DNA of 34,871 nt from Actinomycetota bacterium (GTDB lineage Bacteria > Actinomycetota > Thermoleophilia > UBA2241), in the NCBI GenBank assembly GCA_003157715.1, contig PMKK01000261.1, positions 1 through 34,871 on the forward strand, given 5' to 3'. Under the pieces are notes generated by a model. The model saw nothing but the letters and a program-made list of their open reading frames with translations, was not told where the DNA came from and searched no databases. Below, one piece after another: positions 16,286 to 25,254 of the stretch. How positions within the stretch are numbered: the stretch's first letter is position 1; every line of letters starts with the position of its first letter. Both the position numbers and the translations under genes were made by a program.

Positions 16286-17570
16286 CCAGGCCCCGGAGCG
16301 CAGCGGGACGTCGAGCTTCCCCCACGTCGCCAGGTTCGCGGTGCTGTCGCATGTGCTGCCGGGGCGTTCCTCGGGGCAGGGCATCGTGCTGGAGCGGGTC
16401 CTCGGGGGCTTCAGCGCCGGCGACTACTGCCTGCTGTCCAGACAGGATCACGCGTCACCGTGCGCCGAAGCGCGAAGCTCCCGACCCGGCGACGTTGCGA
16501 CCACCGGGCCGGCCCGCTCCTATTTCGTGGGCGAGTCGTGGCGTCACCTGGGCACCGGACCGGGAGGGCTGCGGGCCGCCGTCAGAATGACCGACGTGAC
16601 GCTGCGCGTGCCCCTGCGAGCGGCCAGGGTCTTCAGAGCGCTGCGACGCGAGAGACCAAGCCTGCTCGTGGTCTGCTCGGGCGATCTGGTCGACTTGCCG
16701 GCGGGATTCCTCGCCGCCAGGGCAGCCGGCATCCCGGTGCTTGCCTACATGTTCGACGACTACAGAAACCAGCACTACCGCCGCGCCGAGAGGATCGTCG
16801 CCGGCATTCTCGAGCGTATCGTCCTGCGTGGGTCGCGATCGATCGTGGTCCCCAACGAGTTCGCGGCCGACGTCTACGCCCGACGGTTCGCCGTCGCCCC
16901 GCGGATCGTGAGGAACCCGGTCGACGACGCTCATCTCGACGACGCTCATCTCAACCACGCTCACCTCGGCCACGACCCGCGGGCGGCGTGGCCACGGACC
17001 CCTGGGACAGTGCGCATCGTCTACACCGGAGCGGTCTACCGCGCCCAGGCCGACAGCATCGCCCGCCTCACACAGGCCCTGGCCTCGTGGACTCGCCCGG
17101 AGGATGTCGGGCTCCACATCTACTCCGCCCAGACCCAGGCCGAGGTCGAGCGCTGCGGCATTCCGCCGCTGGGCTGCACGGTCCATCGGCACCTCGAAAG
17201 CAGCCGGATCCCCGGTCTGCTCCGCCAGGCCGACGTGCTGTTTCTGCCCCTCGCCTTCTCGTCGGGGATCTCCGAGGTGATCCGCACGTCGGCGCCGGCG
17301 AAGCTGGGTGAGTACCTCGCCAGCGGCGTCCCTCTCCTGGTGCACGCACCCCGCGATTCCTTTGTCGCGTGGTACGTGCGCAAGCACGGCTGCGGAGTCG
17401 TGTGCGGCACCGCGGATGCCGCCGAGTTGCGCCGCGAGCTGATCCGACTCCTGGACGATCCCGAGCTCCGCGGAGCCGTCACCACGAACGCCGTCCTGTG
17501 CGCGCGCCGCGACTTCAGCGTCGAGAGCGCGCGCGCCTCGTTTGCCCAGGCCCTTCGCGACTGTGTCTAG
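16272..17570 (+). CDS. Family 4-like glycosyltransferase with in-frame minisatellite
   Basis: 432-residue GT-B protein. The N-terminal domain opens with FAVLSHVLPGRSSGQGIVLERVL and contains VLAYMFDDYRNQHYRRAERIV. The C-terminal domain begins with VRIVYTGAVYRAQADSI and ends with the donor-binding region VLFLPLAFSSG...SAPAKLGEYLASGVPLLVHAP, where the usual E-x7-E is replaced by K...E, as in several GT4-like enzymes. GGAGG lies a few bases before ATG 16272, supporting this start although it is inside the previous gene. Residues 218-233 are a DDAHL-type repeat in the linker between the two domains (see separate entry). Confidence 0.87.
   Translation: MSLADQAPERSGTSSFPHVARFAVLSHVLPGRSSGQGIVLERVLGGFSAGDYCLLSRQDHASPCAEARSSRPGDVATTGPARSYFVGESWRHLGTGPGGLRAAVRMTDVTLRVPLRAARVFRALRRERPSLLVVCSGDLVDLPAGFLAARAAGIPVLAYMFDDYRNQHYRRAERIVAGILERIVLRGSRSIVVPNEFAADVYARRFAVAPRIVRNPVDDAHLDDAHLNHAHLGHDPRAAWPRTPGTVRIVYTGAVYRAQADSIARLTQALASWTRPEDVGLHIYSAQTQAEVERCGIPPLGCTVHRHLESSRIPGLLRQADVLFLPLAFSSGISEVIRTSAPAKLGEYLASGVPLLVHAPRDSFVAWYVRKHGCGVVCGTADAAELRRELIRLLDDPELRGAVTTNAVLCARRDFSVESARASFAQALRDCV
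16923..16967 (+). repeat. 15-bp in-frame tandem repeat inside a GT4 gene
   Basis: Two identical 15-base units (16923-16937 and 16938-16952) and one diverged unit (16953-16967) encode DDAHL, DDAHL and NHAHL, followed by GHD. Being a multiple of three and in the interdomain linker, copy changes would alter linker length without breaking the frame. Confidence 0.85.
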
Positions 17571-18768
17571 CGCCGCGCCCAGGATCCTCGTGGTCGGCAT
17601 GGCCAACAGCGTCCACACGGCGCGCTGGCTGGCCCAGTTCGACGGCACGGGGTGGGAGGTGCACCTCTTCCCCAGTATCGACCCATCCCGGCACGCAGCC
17701 ATCCACGGCGTGCGCATGCACGATCTGGGTTACTCGCTGCTCGCCGGCCGCGACGAAGGCGCACCCGAGGGGTCCGTGCGCTGGACGCGCCTCAAGGCCG
17801 CGCAGGCGGCCGCCCAGTTTGTGGACAGGTCGCTGGAGCGGCGGCGCCCCGGCTGGCGGGCGCGCTGGCTGGCGAGAGTCATCCAGAACGTGCGGCCGCA
17901 GATCATCCACTCGCTCGAGATCCAGCACGCGGGCTACCTCGTCCGTGACGCCCTGGACCTGCTGGCCGGCGAGAGGCCCCGCTGGATCGTCAGCAACTGG
18001 GGCAGCGACATCTACCTCTTCGGACGTCTTGCCGAGCACGCCGGCAGGATCACCGAAGTCCTGCGCGAGTGCGACCACTACGTGTGCGAGTGCCGTCGCG
18101 ACGTCGCGCTCGCCGAGGCCTTCGGCCTGAGGCCCGAAAAAGTCCTCGGCGTCATCCCCTGCGCGGGAGGACTCGACCTGAGAGCCGTGCGTGCCATGAG
18201 TCCCGGCGCGACGTCCACCAGGCGCCTGATCCTCGTCAAGGGCTACCAGGACTGGGCCGGCAGAGCGCTCGTGGCGCTCGCCGCGATCGGGGCGAGCGCC
18301 GACGCCCTGCGTGGGTACCGGGTCGCGGTCAACCTTGCCTCGAAGGACGTCGAGCTGGCGGCGCGTCTGCTCGCCTCGACCTCCGGACTCGAGGTCGAGA
18401 TCATCCCCCGCTGCTCGCACGCCGAGATGCTCGCCTGGTATGGCCGCGCGCGCATCTTCATAGGGCTCAGCATCTCCGACGCCATCAGCACGTCGCTCAC
18501 CGAGGCCATGGCGCTGGGGGCGTTTCCGATCCAGTCCTGCACGGCCTGCGCCGACGAATGGCTCGTCGATGGGGTCGGCGGACTGATCGTGCCACCGGAA
18601 GACCCCGCCCGGGTCGCGGCGGCCATCCGCACGGCGGTACGGGACGATGCGCTCGTCGACAACGCCGCCAGAGACAACTGGGAGACGGTCAAAGCGCGAC
18701 TGTCGTCAGTCGAGATCCGCGAGCAGGTGCTGGCCGCCTATCGTCGGGTCATGGAGACGGACCGATGA
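17563..18768 (+). CDS. Family 4 glycosyltransferase
   Basis: 401 residues from GTG 17563, overlapping the previous stop by 8 bases; an in-frame TTG at 17542 is less likely. The N-terminal domain starts with RILVVGMANSVHTARWLAQF, a frequent GT4 opening, and has VRPQIIHSLEIQHAGYL and WIVSNWGSDIYLFG, the glycine-serine-aspartate motif of this subgroup. The C-terminal donor domain contains GLSISDAISTSLTEAMALGAFPI, in which the usual E-x7-E becomes D...E, and ends in a standard tail (EIREQVLAAYRRVM). It is coupled to the next gene by ATGA. The linkage formed is unknown. Confidence 0.9.
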   Translation: MSSAAPRILVVGMANSVHTARWLAQFDGTGWEVHLFPSIDPSRHAAIHGVRMHDLGYSLLAGRDEGAPEGSVRWTRLKAAQAAAQFVDRSLERRRPGWRARWLARVIQNVRPQIIHSLEIQHAGYLVRDALDLLAGERPRWIVSNWGSDIYLFGRLAEHAGRITEVLRECDHYVCECRRDVALAEAFGLRPEKVLGVIPCAGGLDLRAVRAMSPGATSTRRLILVKGYQDWAGRALVALAAIGASADALRGYRVAVNLASKDVELAARLLASTSGLEVEIIPRCSHAEMLAWYGRARIFIGLSISDAISTSLTEAMALGAFPIQSCTACADEWLVDGVGGLIVPPEDPARVAAAIRTAVRDDALVDNAARDNWETVKARLSSVEIREQVLAAYRRVMETDR

Positions 18769-19943
18769 GCCTGAAGCGCGCGTCAGCGCCGAGTCCCGGG
18801 CCGCGGCCGTCTTCGAGCCGCGACCCGCGCATCCTCATCGTGGGCCCGGTCCCGCCACCGCTGCACGGCGTGACCGTGATGACGGCCGCCCTTCTCGAGG
18901 GAGTTGCCCGCTCGGGCCTCGAGATGGTCCACTTCGACACGTCCGACCACAGGAACATCGCCAATGTCGGGGCGTTCGACGTGCGCAACGTGGGGCTGGC
19001 GCTGCGCCACATCGCCGGATTTGTCCGCGCGCTGCGGCGGACGCGGCCCGACCTCGTCTACCTGCCGCTCTCTCAAGGATTCGCCGGATTCACGCGCGAC
19101 GCCGCGTTTCTTGTCACGGCCCGACTGTTCTCGATCAGGGTCGTGGTGCATGCCCATGGCGCCCAGTACCAGACGTTCTACCGGCACGCGCCGGCGCTCG
19201 CGCATGGCCTCCTGCGCTTCTGCATGGCGCGGGTGCAGCTGATCGTCGTCCTGGCCGAGTCGCTGCGCGGTGAGTTCGACGGCTGGGCAACGCCGCCGGG
19301 CGGGGTCGTGGTCGTTCCCAACGGGGTCCGGGACGAGTGGCCCGGCGGCCCTCCGCGACACGCACCGCGTGAGGGAGGCACCGTGCTCGTCCTCGGCGCG
19401 CTGATCCCGCAGAAAGGTTTCCTGGACGTGCTGGACGCAGCCCCCGCCGTCCTCTCAGCCGTACCGGCCGCACGTTTCGTCTTCGCCGGCGAGCCGGTGT
19501 GGGACGCGGCCACCGCGGCACACGTGAACGCCGCGCTGGGCCGGCCCGGCGTCGAAGAGGCGGCTGCCTTCGCCGGCGCGGTGGACCGCGCCGAGCGCCG
19601 GCGGCTGCTCGAGACGGCCGACGTCGTCGTGTTCGCGCCGCGGTGGGACGAAGGGCAGGGCCTGGTGGCGCTCGAAGCCATGAGCGCCGGCCTGCCGCTG
19701 GTGGCCACGGCGTCGGGAGGGCTGACGGAGACGGTCCGTGACGGCGTCGAGGCGATCGTCGTGCCCAGGCACGATCCCCAGGCCATCGCCGCCGCCGTCA
19801 CCAGGCTCCTGCAAGACCCGGAGCTTCGTGCCTGCATGGGTCGCGCGGCACGCGAGCGCTACGAGAGCCGGTACACCCTCGACGGCTGGGTGTCGCGCAT
19901 GCGGGCGGTACTGGCAACGGCCGCGCGGACGGATCCCTCCTGA
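18765..19943 (+). CDS. Family 4 glycosyltransferase
   Basis: 392 residues, with ATG overlapping the previous stop (ATGA). The N-terminal domain has RILIVGPVPPPLHGVTVMTAAL, a classical GT4 start with the glycine loop, then LVYLPLSQGFAGFTRDAAFL and VVVHAHGAQYQTFY. The donor domain has VLVLGALIPQKGFLDVLDA and the E-x7-E pair E296...E304 in DEGQGLVALEAMSAGLPLVAT. The N-terminal 20 residues are proline/serine-rich and probably flexible. It is the last glycosyltransferase of the four-gene GT4 run and its stop overlaps the amidotransferase start (TGATG). Confidence 0.92.
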   Translation: MSLKRASAPSPGPRPSSSRDPRILIVGPVPPPLHGVTVMTAALLEGVARSGLEMVHFDTSDHRNIANVGAFDVRNVGLALRHIAGFVRALRRTRPDLVYLPLSQGFAGFTRDAAFLVTARLFSIRVVVHAHGAQYQTFYRHAPALAHGLLRFCMARVQLIVVLAESLRGEFDGWATPPGGVVVVPNGVRDEWPGGPPRHAPREGGTVLVLGALIPQKGFLDVLDAAPAVLSAVPAARFVFAGEPVWDAATAAHVNAALGRPGVEEAAAFAGAVDRAERRRLLETADVVVFAPRWDEGQGLVALEAMSAGLPLVATASGGLTETVRDGVEAIVVPRHDPQAIAAAVTRLLQDPELRACMGRAARERYESRYTLDGWVSRMRAVLATAARTDPS

Positions 19944-21877
19944 TGTGCGGGATATGCGGGCTCACCACGCCTGTCGACCGCGGCGCACTCGACGCCATGG
20001 TCGCGTCGCTGTCTCACCGCGGCCCCGACGACGAAGGCACGTACGTCTCGCCGGGCGCGACGGTCGGCCTGGGCAGCGCACGGCTGAGCATCCTCGACCT
20101 TTCGCCGGCCGGCCACATGCCGATGCAGTCCGACGACGGCCGTGTGACCGTGGTCTACAACGGCGAGATCTACAACCACAAGCACCTGCGGCGGCGGCTG
20201 GAAGGGCGGGGTCATGTCTTTCGCTCCGGCTCCGACACCGAAGTACTGGTGCACGGCTACGAGGAGTGGGGCATCGACGTGGTCGCTCGCCTCAACGGCA
20301 TGTTCGCCTTTGCCGTATGGGACGAGCGCGAGCGAAGCCTGTTCCTGGCTCGTGACCGGTTCGGCGTGAAACCCCTCTACTACACCGACGACGGGCGTGG
20401 ACGGCTCACGTTCGCCTCCGAAGTCAAGGCTCTCCTGGCCGGAGGCCTGTCCGTGGGGCCTGTCGAGCCCGGCAGTCTGCACCGCTATCTGACCTTCCTC
20501 TGGGTGCCCGGACCGCACACGATGTTTGCCGGCGTGACGAAGCTCGAACCGGGCCACTGGGCCCGCTGGCGCGACGGCGGCCTGTCGGTGCACCGCTTCT
20601 GGCAGCCGCGGTTTCGCCCCGGCGAGACGCCCGACGAAACAGCGAGCCGGCGTCTGCGCGAGGTACTCGAGGACACGATCGTGCGCCAGCTCGAAGCCGA
20701 CGTGCCGGTCGGCGTGTTCCTGAGCGGCGGACTGGACTCCACCGCCCTGGCGGCGCTGGCCACCTGCGCCGGCGATGACCCGGTGACGTGCTTCACGATC
20801 GCCTTCCGGGCACAGGACGCTGCCCTGGAGCAGTCCTCCGACGACGCCAGATACGCTCGCCTCGCCGCCCAGGCCCTCGGAGCGAACCTCAGCGAGATAG
20901 AGGTCTCGCCCGACATCGTCGACCTTCTGCCGCGGGTGGTATGGCAGCTGGACGAGCCCATCGCCGACCCCGCCGCGATCGGCACATGGCTGATCTGCCA
21001 GGCGGCGCGCGAGCACGTGACGGTGCTGCTCAGCGGTCAGGGCGCCGACGAAGTCTTCGCGGGCTATCGTGTCCACCGCATGCCGGCCCTGGCGAATGCC
21101 GCCGGAAGGCTCCCCTTCTCGCTGCGGCAGCACGTTCTGGCGGGGCTCGTGGCGGGTCTGCCCGGAGTCGCCGGTAAGATACCCGGAGTATCGTCAGGGT
21201 TGACGCTCGCCGCCCATCGCTACCTTGCCAAGATGCTGGCGGGCGTCGATCTTCCCCCGGAAGAGCGCTACGTGTTCTATCGCTCCTACTACCGCGACGC
21301 TGAGCTTGCGGGGCTCTACTCGCCGGACCTGCGAGCGGCAGTCGGCGATGCCGTCGCCGGCAGCGAGCACCTCGACTACTTCGCCGAGGTGCCCACTGCC
21401 GATTTCCTGGACCGCATGCTCTACGTGGACTGGAAGACGTTCCTTCCGGAGCTCAATCTGGCCTACTGCGACAAGATGAGCATGGCCGCGTCGGTCGAGA
21501 CGCGGGTCCCTTACCTGGACAATGAGATCGTCGACCTCATGCTCACCGTATCGCCGCGTATGAAGCTGCGCGGGGCGACCTCCAAGTACGTCCTGAGGCA
21601 AGCGGTGAAGGACATCGTGCCTCAGGCGATCGTGCGCCGCCGCAAAGCGGGTTTCGGCGCGCCCATCCGCACCTGGCTGCGTCGCGACCTGCGGGAGATG
21701 GTGGACGACCTTCTCAGCCGCGAACGGATCGACGCGCGCGGGTACTTCGATGCGGCGGCGGTACGGCGTATGGTTGACGACGACCGCGAGGGACGCGCCG
21801 ACAACACATATCGCATCTGGGCGCTTCTCACGCTCGAGATCTGGCACCAGGTGTTCATGGACGGGAGCTTGCAGTGA
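19943..21877 (+). CDS. asnB: AsnB-type glutamine-dependent amidotransferase (asparagine synthase-like)
   Basis: 644 residues. Cys2 after the initiator Met is the Ntn glutaminase nucleophile (MCGICG), with HRGPDDEG (25-32), NGEIYN (73-78) and SDTEVLVHGYEEWG supporting a complete glutaminase domain. The synthetase domain has the PP-loop SGGLDST (261-267) and LSGQGADEVFAGY, then VETRVPYLD and RRRKAGFGAP. Both half-reactions therefore look intact. Family members in polysaccharide clusters, such as WbpS, are thought to turn uronic acids into uronamides rather than make asparagine. The tight overlap with glycosyltransferase and oxidoreductase genes favours that here. A true asparagine synthetase cannot be ruled out by sequence. 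Confidence 0.93.
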   Translation: MCGICGLTTPVDRGALDAMVASLSHRGPDDEGTYVSPGATVGLGSARLSILDLSPAGHMPMQSDDGRVTVVYNGEIYNHKHLRRRLEGRGHVFRSGSDTEVLVHGYEEWGIDVVARLNGMFAFAVWDERERSLFLARDRFGVKPLYYTDDGRGRLTFASEVKALLAGGLSVGPVEPGSLHRYLTFLWVPGPHTMFAGVTKLEPGHWARWRDGGLSVHRFWQPRFRPGETPDETASRRLREVLEDTIVRQLEADVPVGVFLSGGLDSTALAALATCAGDDPVTCFTIAFRAQDAALEQSSDDARYARLAAQALGANLSEIEVSPDIVDLLPRVVWQLDEPIADPAAIGTWLICQAAREHVTVLLSGQGADEVFAGYRVHRMPALANAAGRLPFSLRQHVLAGLVAGLPGVAGKIPGVSSGLTLAAHRYLAKMLAGVDLPPEERYVFYRSYYRDAELAGLYSPDLRAAVGDAVAGSEHLDYFAEVPTADFLDRMLYVDWKTFLPELNLAYCDKMSMAASVETRVPYLDNEIVDLMLTVSPRMKLRGATSKYVLRQAVKDIVPQAIVRRRKAGFGAPIRTWLRRDLREMVDDLLSRERIDARGYFDAAAVRRMVDDDREGRADNTYRIWALLTLEIWHQVFMDGSLQ

Positions 21878-24045
21878 GACAGGTCTGCCAATCCGCAGGA
21901 GACGGCCGCATCGAGGTGCTCGACGTGCCGCCGCCCCAGTCGCGGCCGCACGGCATCATCGTCCGCACGGCCGCATCGCTGATCAGCGCCGGGACCGAGC
22001 GAGCCAAGCTCGATCTCGGTCAGAAGAACCTTCTCTCCAAGGCGCGCAGCCGGCCCGACCAGGTCGCGCAAGTACTCGACAAGGTGCGCCGCGAGGGCGT
22101 CCTGCAGACCTACCGGACGGTGAAGGCGCGGCTCGACGAGCGCGGCCCCCTCGGTTACAGCTCCGCCGGTGTCGTCACTCAGGTCGGCGAGCTGGCGGCC
22201 GGGTTCAAGGTGGGCGACCGCGTCGCCTGCGGCGGGGGCGACTACGCAAGCCATGCCGAGATCGCCTACGTGCCCGCGACCTTGTGCGTGGCGGTCCCCG
22301 ACGCCGTCGGGCTCGACGAAGCCGCCTTTGCCACGGTCGGCGCGGTCGCCCTGCAGGGTGTGCGCCAGAGCGCCGCGACCGTCGGCGACAGGGTGGCGGT
22401 CGTCGGCCTCGGGCTCGTCGGCCTGCTCACCGTGCAGCTTCTGCGCGCCGCCGGCTGCGAGGTCGCGGGAGTCGACCCCGACGCCGGACGCTGCGCCGTG
22501 GCCCGCGAGTTCGGCGCGGCGGTGGTCACGTCGGCCGGCGGACCGGTCGCCGCCAAGGAGCTGGCCGGCGCGACGGCCGGCCTGGGCTTCGATGCGGTCA
22601 TCCTCGCCGCCGGCACCAGAGGCGACGGCCCCATCGAGCTCGCCGGGCTGCTGGCGCGCGACCGCGCCACGGTCGTCGTGGTCGGCGACGTGGGCCTGCG
22701 TGTGCCCCGGGCGCCCTTCTACGAGAAGGAGCTGACGCTCAAGCTGTCGCGCTCGTATGGCCCCGGACGTTACGACCCCGTCTATGAAGAGCACGCGATC
22801 GACTACCCGGTCGGCTACGTCCGCTGGACGGAGCAGCGCAACATGGCCGAGTTCGTGCGGCTGCTGGCCGACGGCCGCATCGACGTCAAGCCGCTCATCA
22901 CCGAGCGCTTCCCCATCGACGACGCGGCGGCGGCCTACGCCGCGGTCTCACGGGGCGGCGCATCGCTCGGCGTGCTGCTCGAGTACGCCGCGAGCGGGCC
23001 CGAGCGAGAGCGCATCGACGTCGGCTTGCCGGCCGCGGGCGAACCGGTCTCGGGAGCCGTGGGCGTGGGCTTTCTCGGCGCCGGCAACTTCGCCACGGCG
23101 ACCCTCCTGCCGGCGCTGGGCAAGGACGCCCGCTTCACCCCGCGCGGCGTCTGCACCACCTCGGGACTCAGTGCTCGCGACGTCGCGGAGCGCCAGGGCT
23201 TCTCGTTTTGCGCCGAGTCGGCCGACGACGTGCTCGCCGACCCGCGGACGCGCGCGGTGGTCGTCGCCAGCCGCCACTGCTCGCACGCCACCCTGGCGAT
23301 CGCCGCCATGCGAGCGGGCAAGACGGTGTTCGTCGAGAAGCCCCTGGCCATGACCGAGGCCGAGCTCGCCGAGGTCGCGGCCGTGCAGCGTGCCACGTCG
23401 GCGGCCGTCCTGGTCGGGTTCAACCGCCGCTTCGCCCCGCAGGTGCGCACTGTCGCGACGGCCCTGGCGGGCCGCGGCTCACCGGCGACGATCCTCATTC
23501 GCGTCAATGCCGGCGCCATCCCCGACACCCACTGGATCCAGCAGCCCGAGGAGGGCGGCGGCCGCATCGTCGGCGAGGTGTGCCACTTCGTCGACCTCGC
23601 CGCCTGTCTTGCCGGCGCCTCACCCGTGCGCGTGTTCGCGGCCGGCGTCGCGTCGCACAAGCCGCCGCTGCTCGCCGACGACCTCTCCGTGACGCTCACC
23701 TTCGCCGACGGCTCGGTCGCGACCGTTGTCTACACGGCCGCCGGCGACACGGCCTTTCCCAAGGAACGCGTCGAAGTGTTCTGCGCCGGAAAAGTCATGG
23801 TGATCGACGACTTCAAGACGCTGAGCATCACGCAGGGCGGCCGCACACGCACGACCCGCACTCAGCAGGCCGACAAGGGTCATGCCGCCGAGATGCGGGC
23901 CTTCCTCGACCTCGCGTCCGGCGGGACCGTGCCCGAGCTGACCTTTGGCGAGTGCGTGTCGTCGATGGCGGCCACGTTCAAGGTGATAGAGTCGCTCACC
24001 ACCGGGCAGCCGGTGGACGTGCCCGTGGTCGCCACCGGCCCGTAG
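21874..24045 (+). CDS. Bi-domain oxidoreductase: MDR dehydrogenase fused to Gfo/Idh/MocA dehydrogenase
   Basis: 723 residues, GTGA-coupled to asnB. Residues 1 to about 370 form a medium-chain dehydrogenase/reductase domain: GYSSAGVVTQVG, GDRVACGGGDYASHAE and the cofactor loop VAVVGLGLVGLL. Residues from about 390 form a MocA-type domain with GVGFLGAGNFATATLLPALG, the catalytic VEKPLAMTEAEL near 487-498 and a GGRIVGEVCHFVDLA acceptor motif. This fused architecture recurs in exopolysaccharide and heparinase-like clusters next to AsnB and GT4 genes, but its reaction has not, to my knowledge, been defined. Two successive redox steps on one sugar, such as oxidation then reduction for epimerisation, are a reasonable guess. 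Confidence 0.9.
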   Translation: MRQVCQSAGDGRIEVLDVPPPQSRPHGIIVRTAASLISAGTERAKLDLGQKNLLSKARSRPDQVAQVLDKVRREGVLQTYRTVKARLDERGPLGYSSAGVVTQVGELAAGFKVGDRVACGGGDYASHAEIAYVPATLCVAVPDAVGLDEAAFATVGAVALQGVRQSAATVGDRVAVVGLGLVGLLTVQLLRAAGCEVAGVDPDAGRCAVAREFGAAVVTSAGGPVAAKELAGATAGLGFDAVILAAGTRGDGPIELAGLLARDRATVVVVGDVGLRVPRAPFYEKELTLKLSRSYGPGRYDPVYEEHAIDYPVGYVRWTEQRNMAEFVRLLADGRIDVKPLITERFPIDDAAAAYAAVSRGGASLGVLLEYAASGPERERIDVGLPAAGEPVSGAVGVGFLGAGNFATATLLPALGKDARFTPRGVCTTSGLSARDVAERQGFSFCAESADDVLADPRTRAVVVASRHCSHATLAIAAMRAGKTVFVEKPLAMTEAELAEVAAVQRATSAAVLVGFNRRFAPQVRTVATALAGRGSPATILIRVNAGAIPDTHWIQQPEEGGGRIVGEVCHFVDLAACLAGASPVRVFAAGVASHKPPLLADDLSVTLTFADGSVATVVYTAAGDTAFPKERVEVFCAGKVMVIDDFKTLSITQGGRTRTTRTQQADKGHAAEMRAFLDLASGGTVPELTFGECVSSMAATFKVIESLTTGQPVDVPVVATGP

Positions 24046-24084
24046 CAGCGAACGCGAGACGGGGGAGCGTTGGGGGTCACCTTC

Positions 24085-25254
24085 ATGCCCGCGCAGACCG
24101 TGTGGGCCACCGCCGCGGCGACGGCCATCTGGGATCGTCTCGAACCGGCCGGGTTCGCCGGCTTCGATCCCTACGATGCCCTCAACGCCACCCGCCGGCC
24201 GGCGACCATCCTCGCCGGCCCAGTCGCCCGGCGCGCTTTGACGCAGACCGTCAAGCACAGTCCCGTGCCGCTGCAGCGCGTTCTCGGCATCGCCGCCCAG
24301 GCCGACGCCTACACACTGGGGCACGCGCTGCTGACCGCGGCGCGCCTCGGCCACGCCGGAGCGCTGGCGGATGCCGCCGGCCACTGCACGCGACTCGTCG
24401 CGACGCTGCGCGCCGCCGCCGTCGCCAGCGGCGACACCGTCGGGTGGGGCTACCACTTTCCCGTGCACACGCGCTTCTTTTCCTACGAGCCGTCGATGCC
24501 CAACCTCATCGTCACGGCCTTCGTCGCCAAGGGGCTGGCCGCCGCCACCCGCGCCGGCCTTGCCGACGCGGCCGACGGCCTCGAGAGCGCGGCTCGCTTC
24601 ATCCTGCGAGCCCTGCCGCGCTCGACCGACGCGACGGGACAGTGCTTCGGCTACCTCCCCGGCGAAGCGGCCATCGTTCACAACGCCAATCTGCTGGCCG
24701 CTCTGGTGCTCTGCGAGGCAGGCGAGCTCTGTCAGGAGAAAACCTGGATCGAGGAGGCGCTGGCCTGCGCGCGCTTCACCGTGGCGCGCCAGGCGGCAGA
24801 CGGGTCGTGGCCGTACTCCGAAGAGCCCCGCGGCCGCTGGGTCGACGGCTTCCATACGGGGTTCGTGATCGAGGGCCTGGCGCGCGTCGCGCAGGCCACC
24901 GGCGACCGTGCGCTCACGGCCGCGCTCGAGGCGGGCACGCGTTTCTATGTCGCGCAGCTGTTCGGGCCCGGCGGCGAACCCAAATATCACCCGCAGCGCC
25001 GCTACCCGCTCGACTCACTCAGCGCCGCGCAGGGCGTCGAGACTCTGCAAGTGGCGCTCGGGGGACCGGCGGCTCGTGCCGTGCCCGGCCAGCTTGCCTG
25101 GATACGCCGCCATCTCGTACGCCCCGACGGCCGCGTCGCCTACCAGGTGCATCGCGCCTGGACCGACTGGCGCGAGTTCCCCCGCTGGTCCAGCGCACCC
25201 CTCATGTCGGCGCTGGCCGGCGTGGTGACCGCCGAAGGCAGAGCCGCATGCTAG
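24085..25254 (+). CDS. Alpha/alpha-toroid-like protein of unknown function
   Basis: 389 residues, mostly helical, no signal peptide or membrane segment. Repeated helix-hairpin elements with aromatic turns recall (alpha/alpha)6 toroids of polysaccharide lyases, glycosidases and cyclases: VGWGYHFPVHTRFFSYEP, SMPNLIVTAFVAKGLA, AIVHNANLLAALVLCEAGE and ADGSWPYSEEPRGRWVDGFHTGFVIEGL. LGHALLTAARLG and KYHPQRRYPLDSLSAAQGVETL complete the set. ATG 24085 has GGGGGT 7 bases upstream; TTG 24070, with GGGGGAG only 2 bases away, is an alternative. It sits between the bi-domain oxidoreductase and DUF354, and genes like it recur in such clusters. It may act on the growing glycan or a lipid-linked intermediate, but no catalytic residue can be assigned. 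Confidence 0.78.
   Translation: MPAQTVWATAAATAIWDRLEPAGFAGFDPYDALNATRRPATILAGPVARRALTQTVKHSPVPLQRVLGIAAQADAYTLGHALLTAARLGHAGALADAAGHCTRLVATLRAAAVASGDTVGWGYHFPVHTRFFSYEPSMPNLIVTAFVAKGLAAATRAGLADAADGLESAARFILRALPRSTDATGQCFGYLPGEAAIVHNANLLAALVLCEAGELCQEKTWIEEALACARFTVARQAADGSWPYSEEPRGRWVDGFHTGFVIEGLARVAQATGDRALTAALEAGTRFYVAQLFGPGGEPKYHPQRRYPLDSLSAAQGVETLQVALGGPAARAVPGQLAWIRRHLVRPDGRVAYQVHRAWTDWREFPRWSSAPLMSALAGVVTAEGRAAC

Noticed and set aside
19943..21877. Simple housekeeping asparagine synthetase as the only explanation
   Set aside because: Catalytic motifs would allow it, but the gene overlaps polysaccharide genes on both sides, so a glycan amidotransferase role is kept as the preferred hypothesis.
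23208..25247. In-frame upstream extension of the DUF354 gene (frame open from 23208)
   Set aside because: The extension is out of frame with and overlaps the oxidoreductase and toroid-like genes, is Arg-rich, and the DUF354 signature begins right after ATG 25248.
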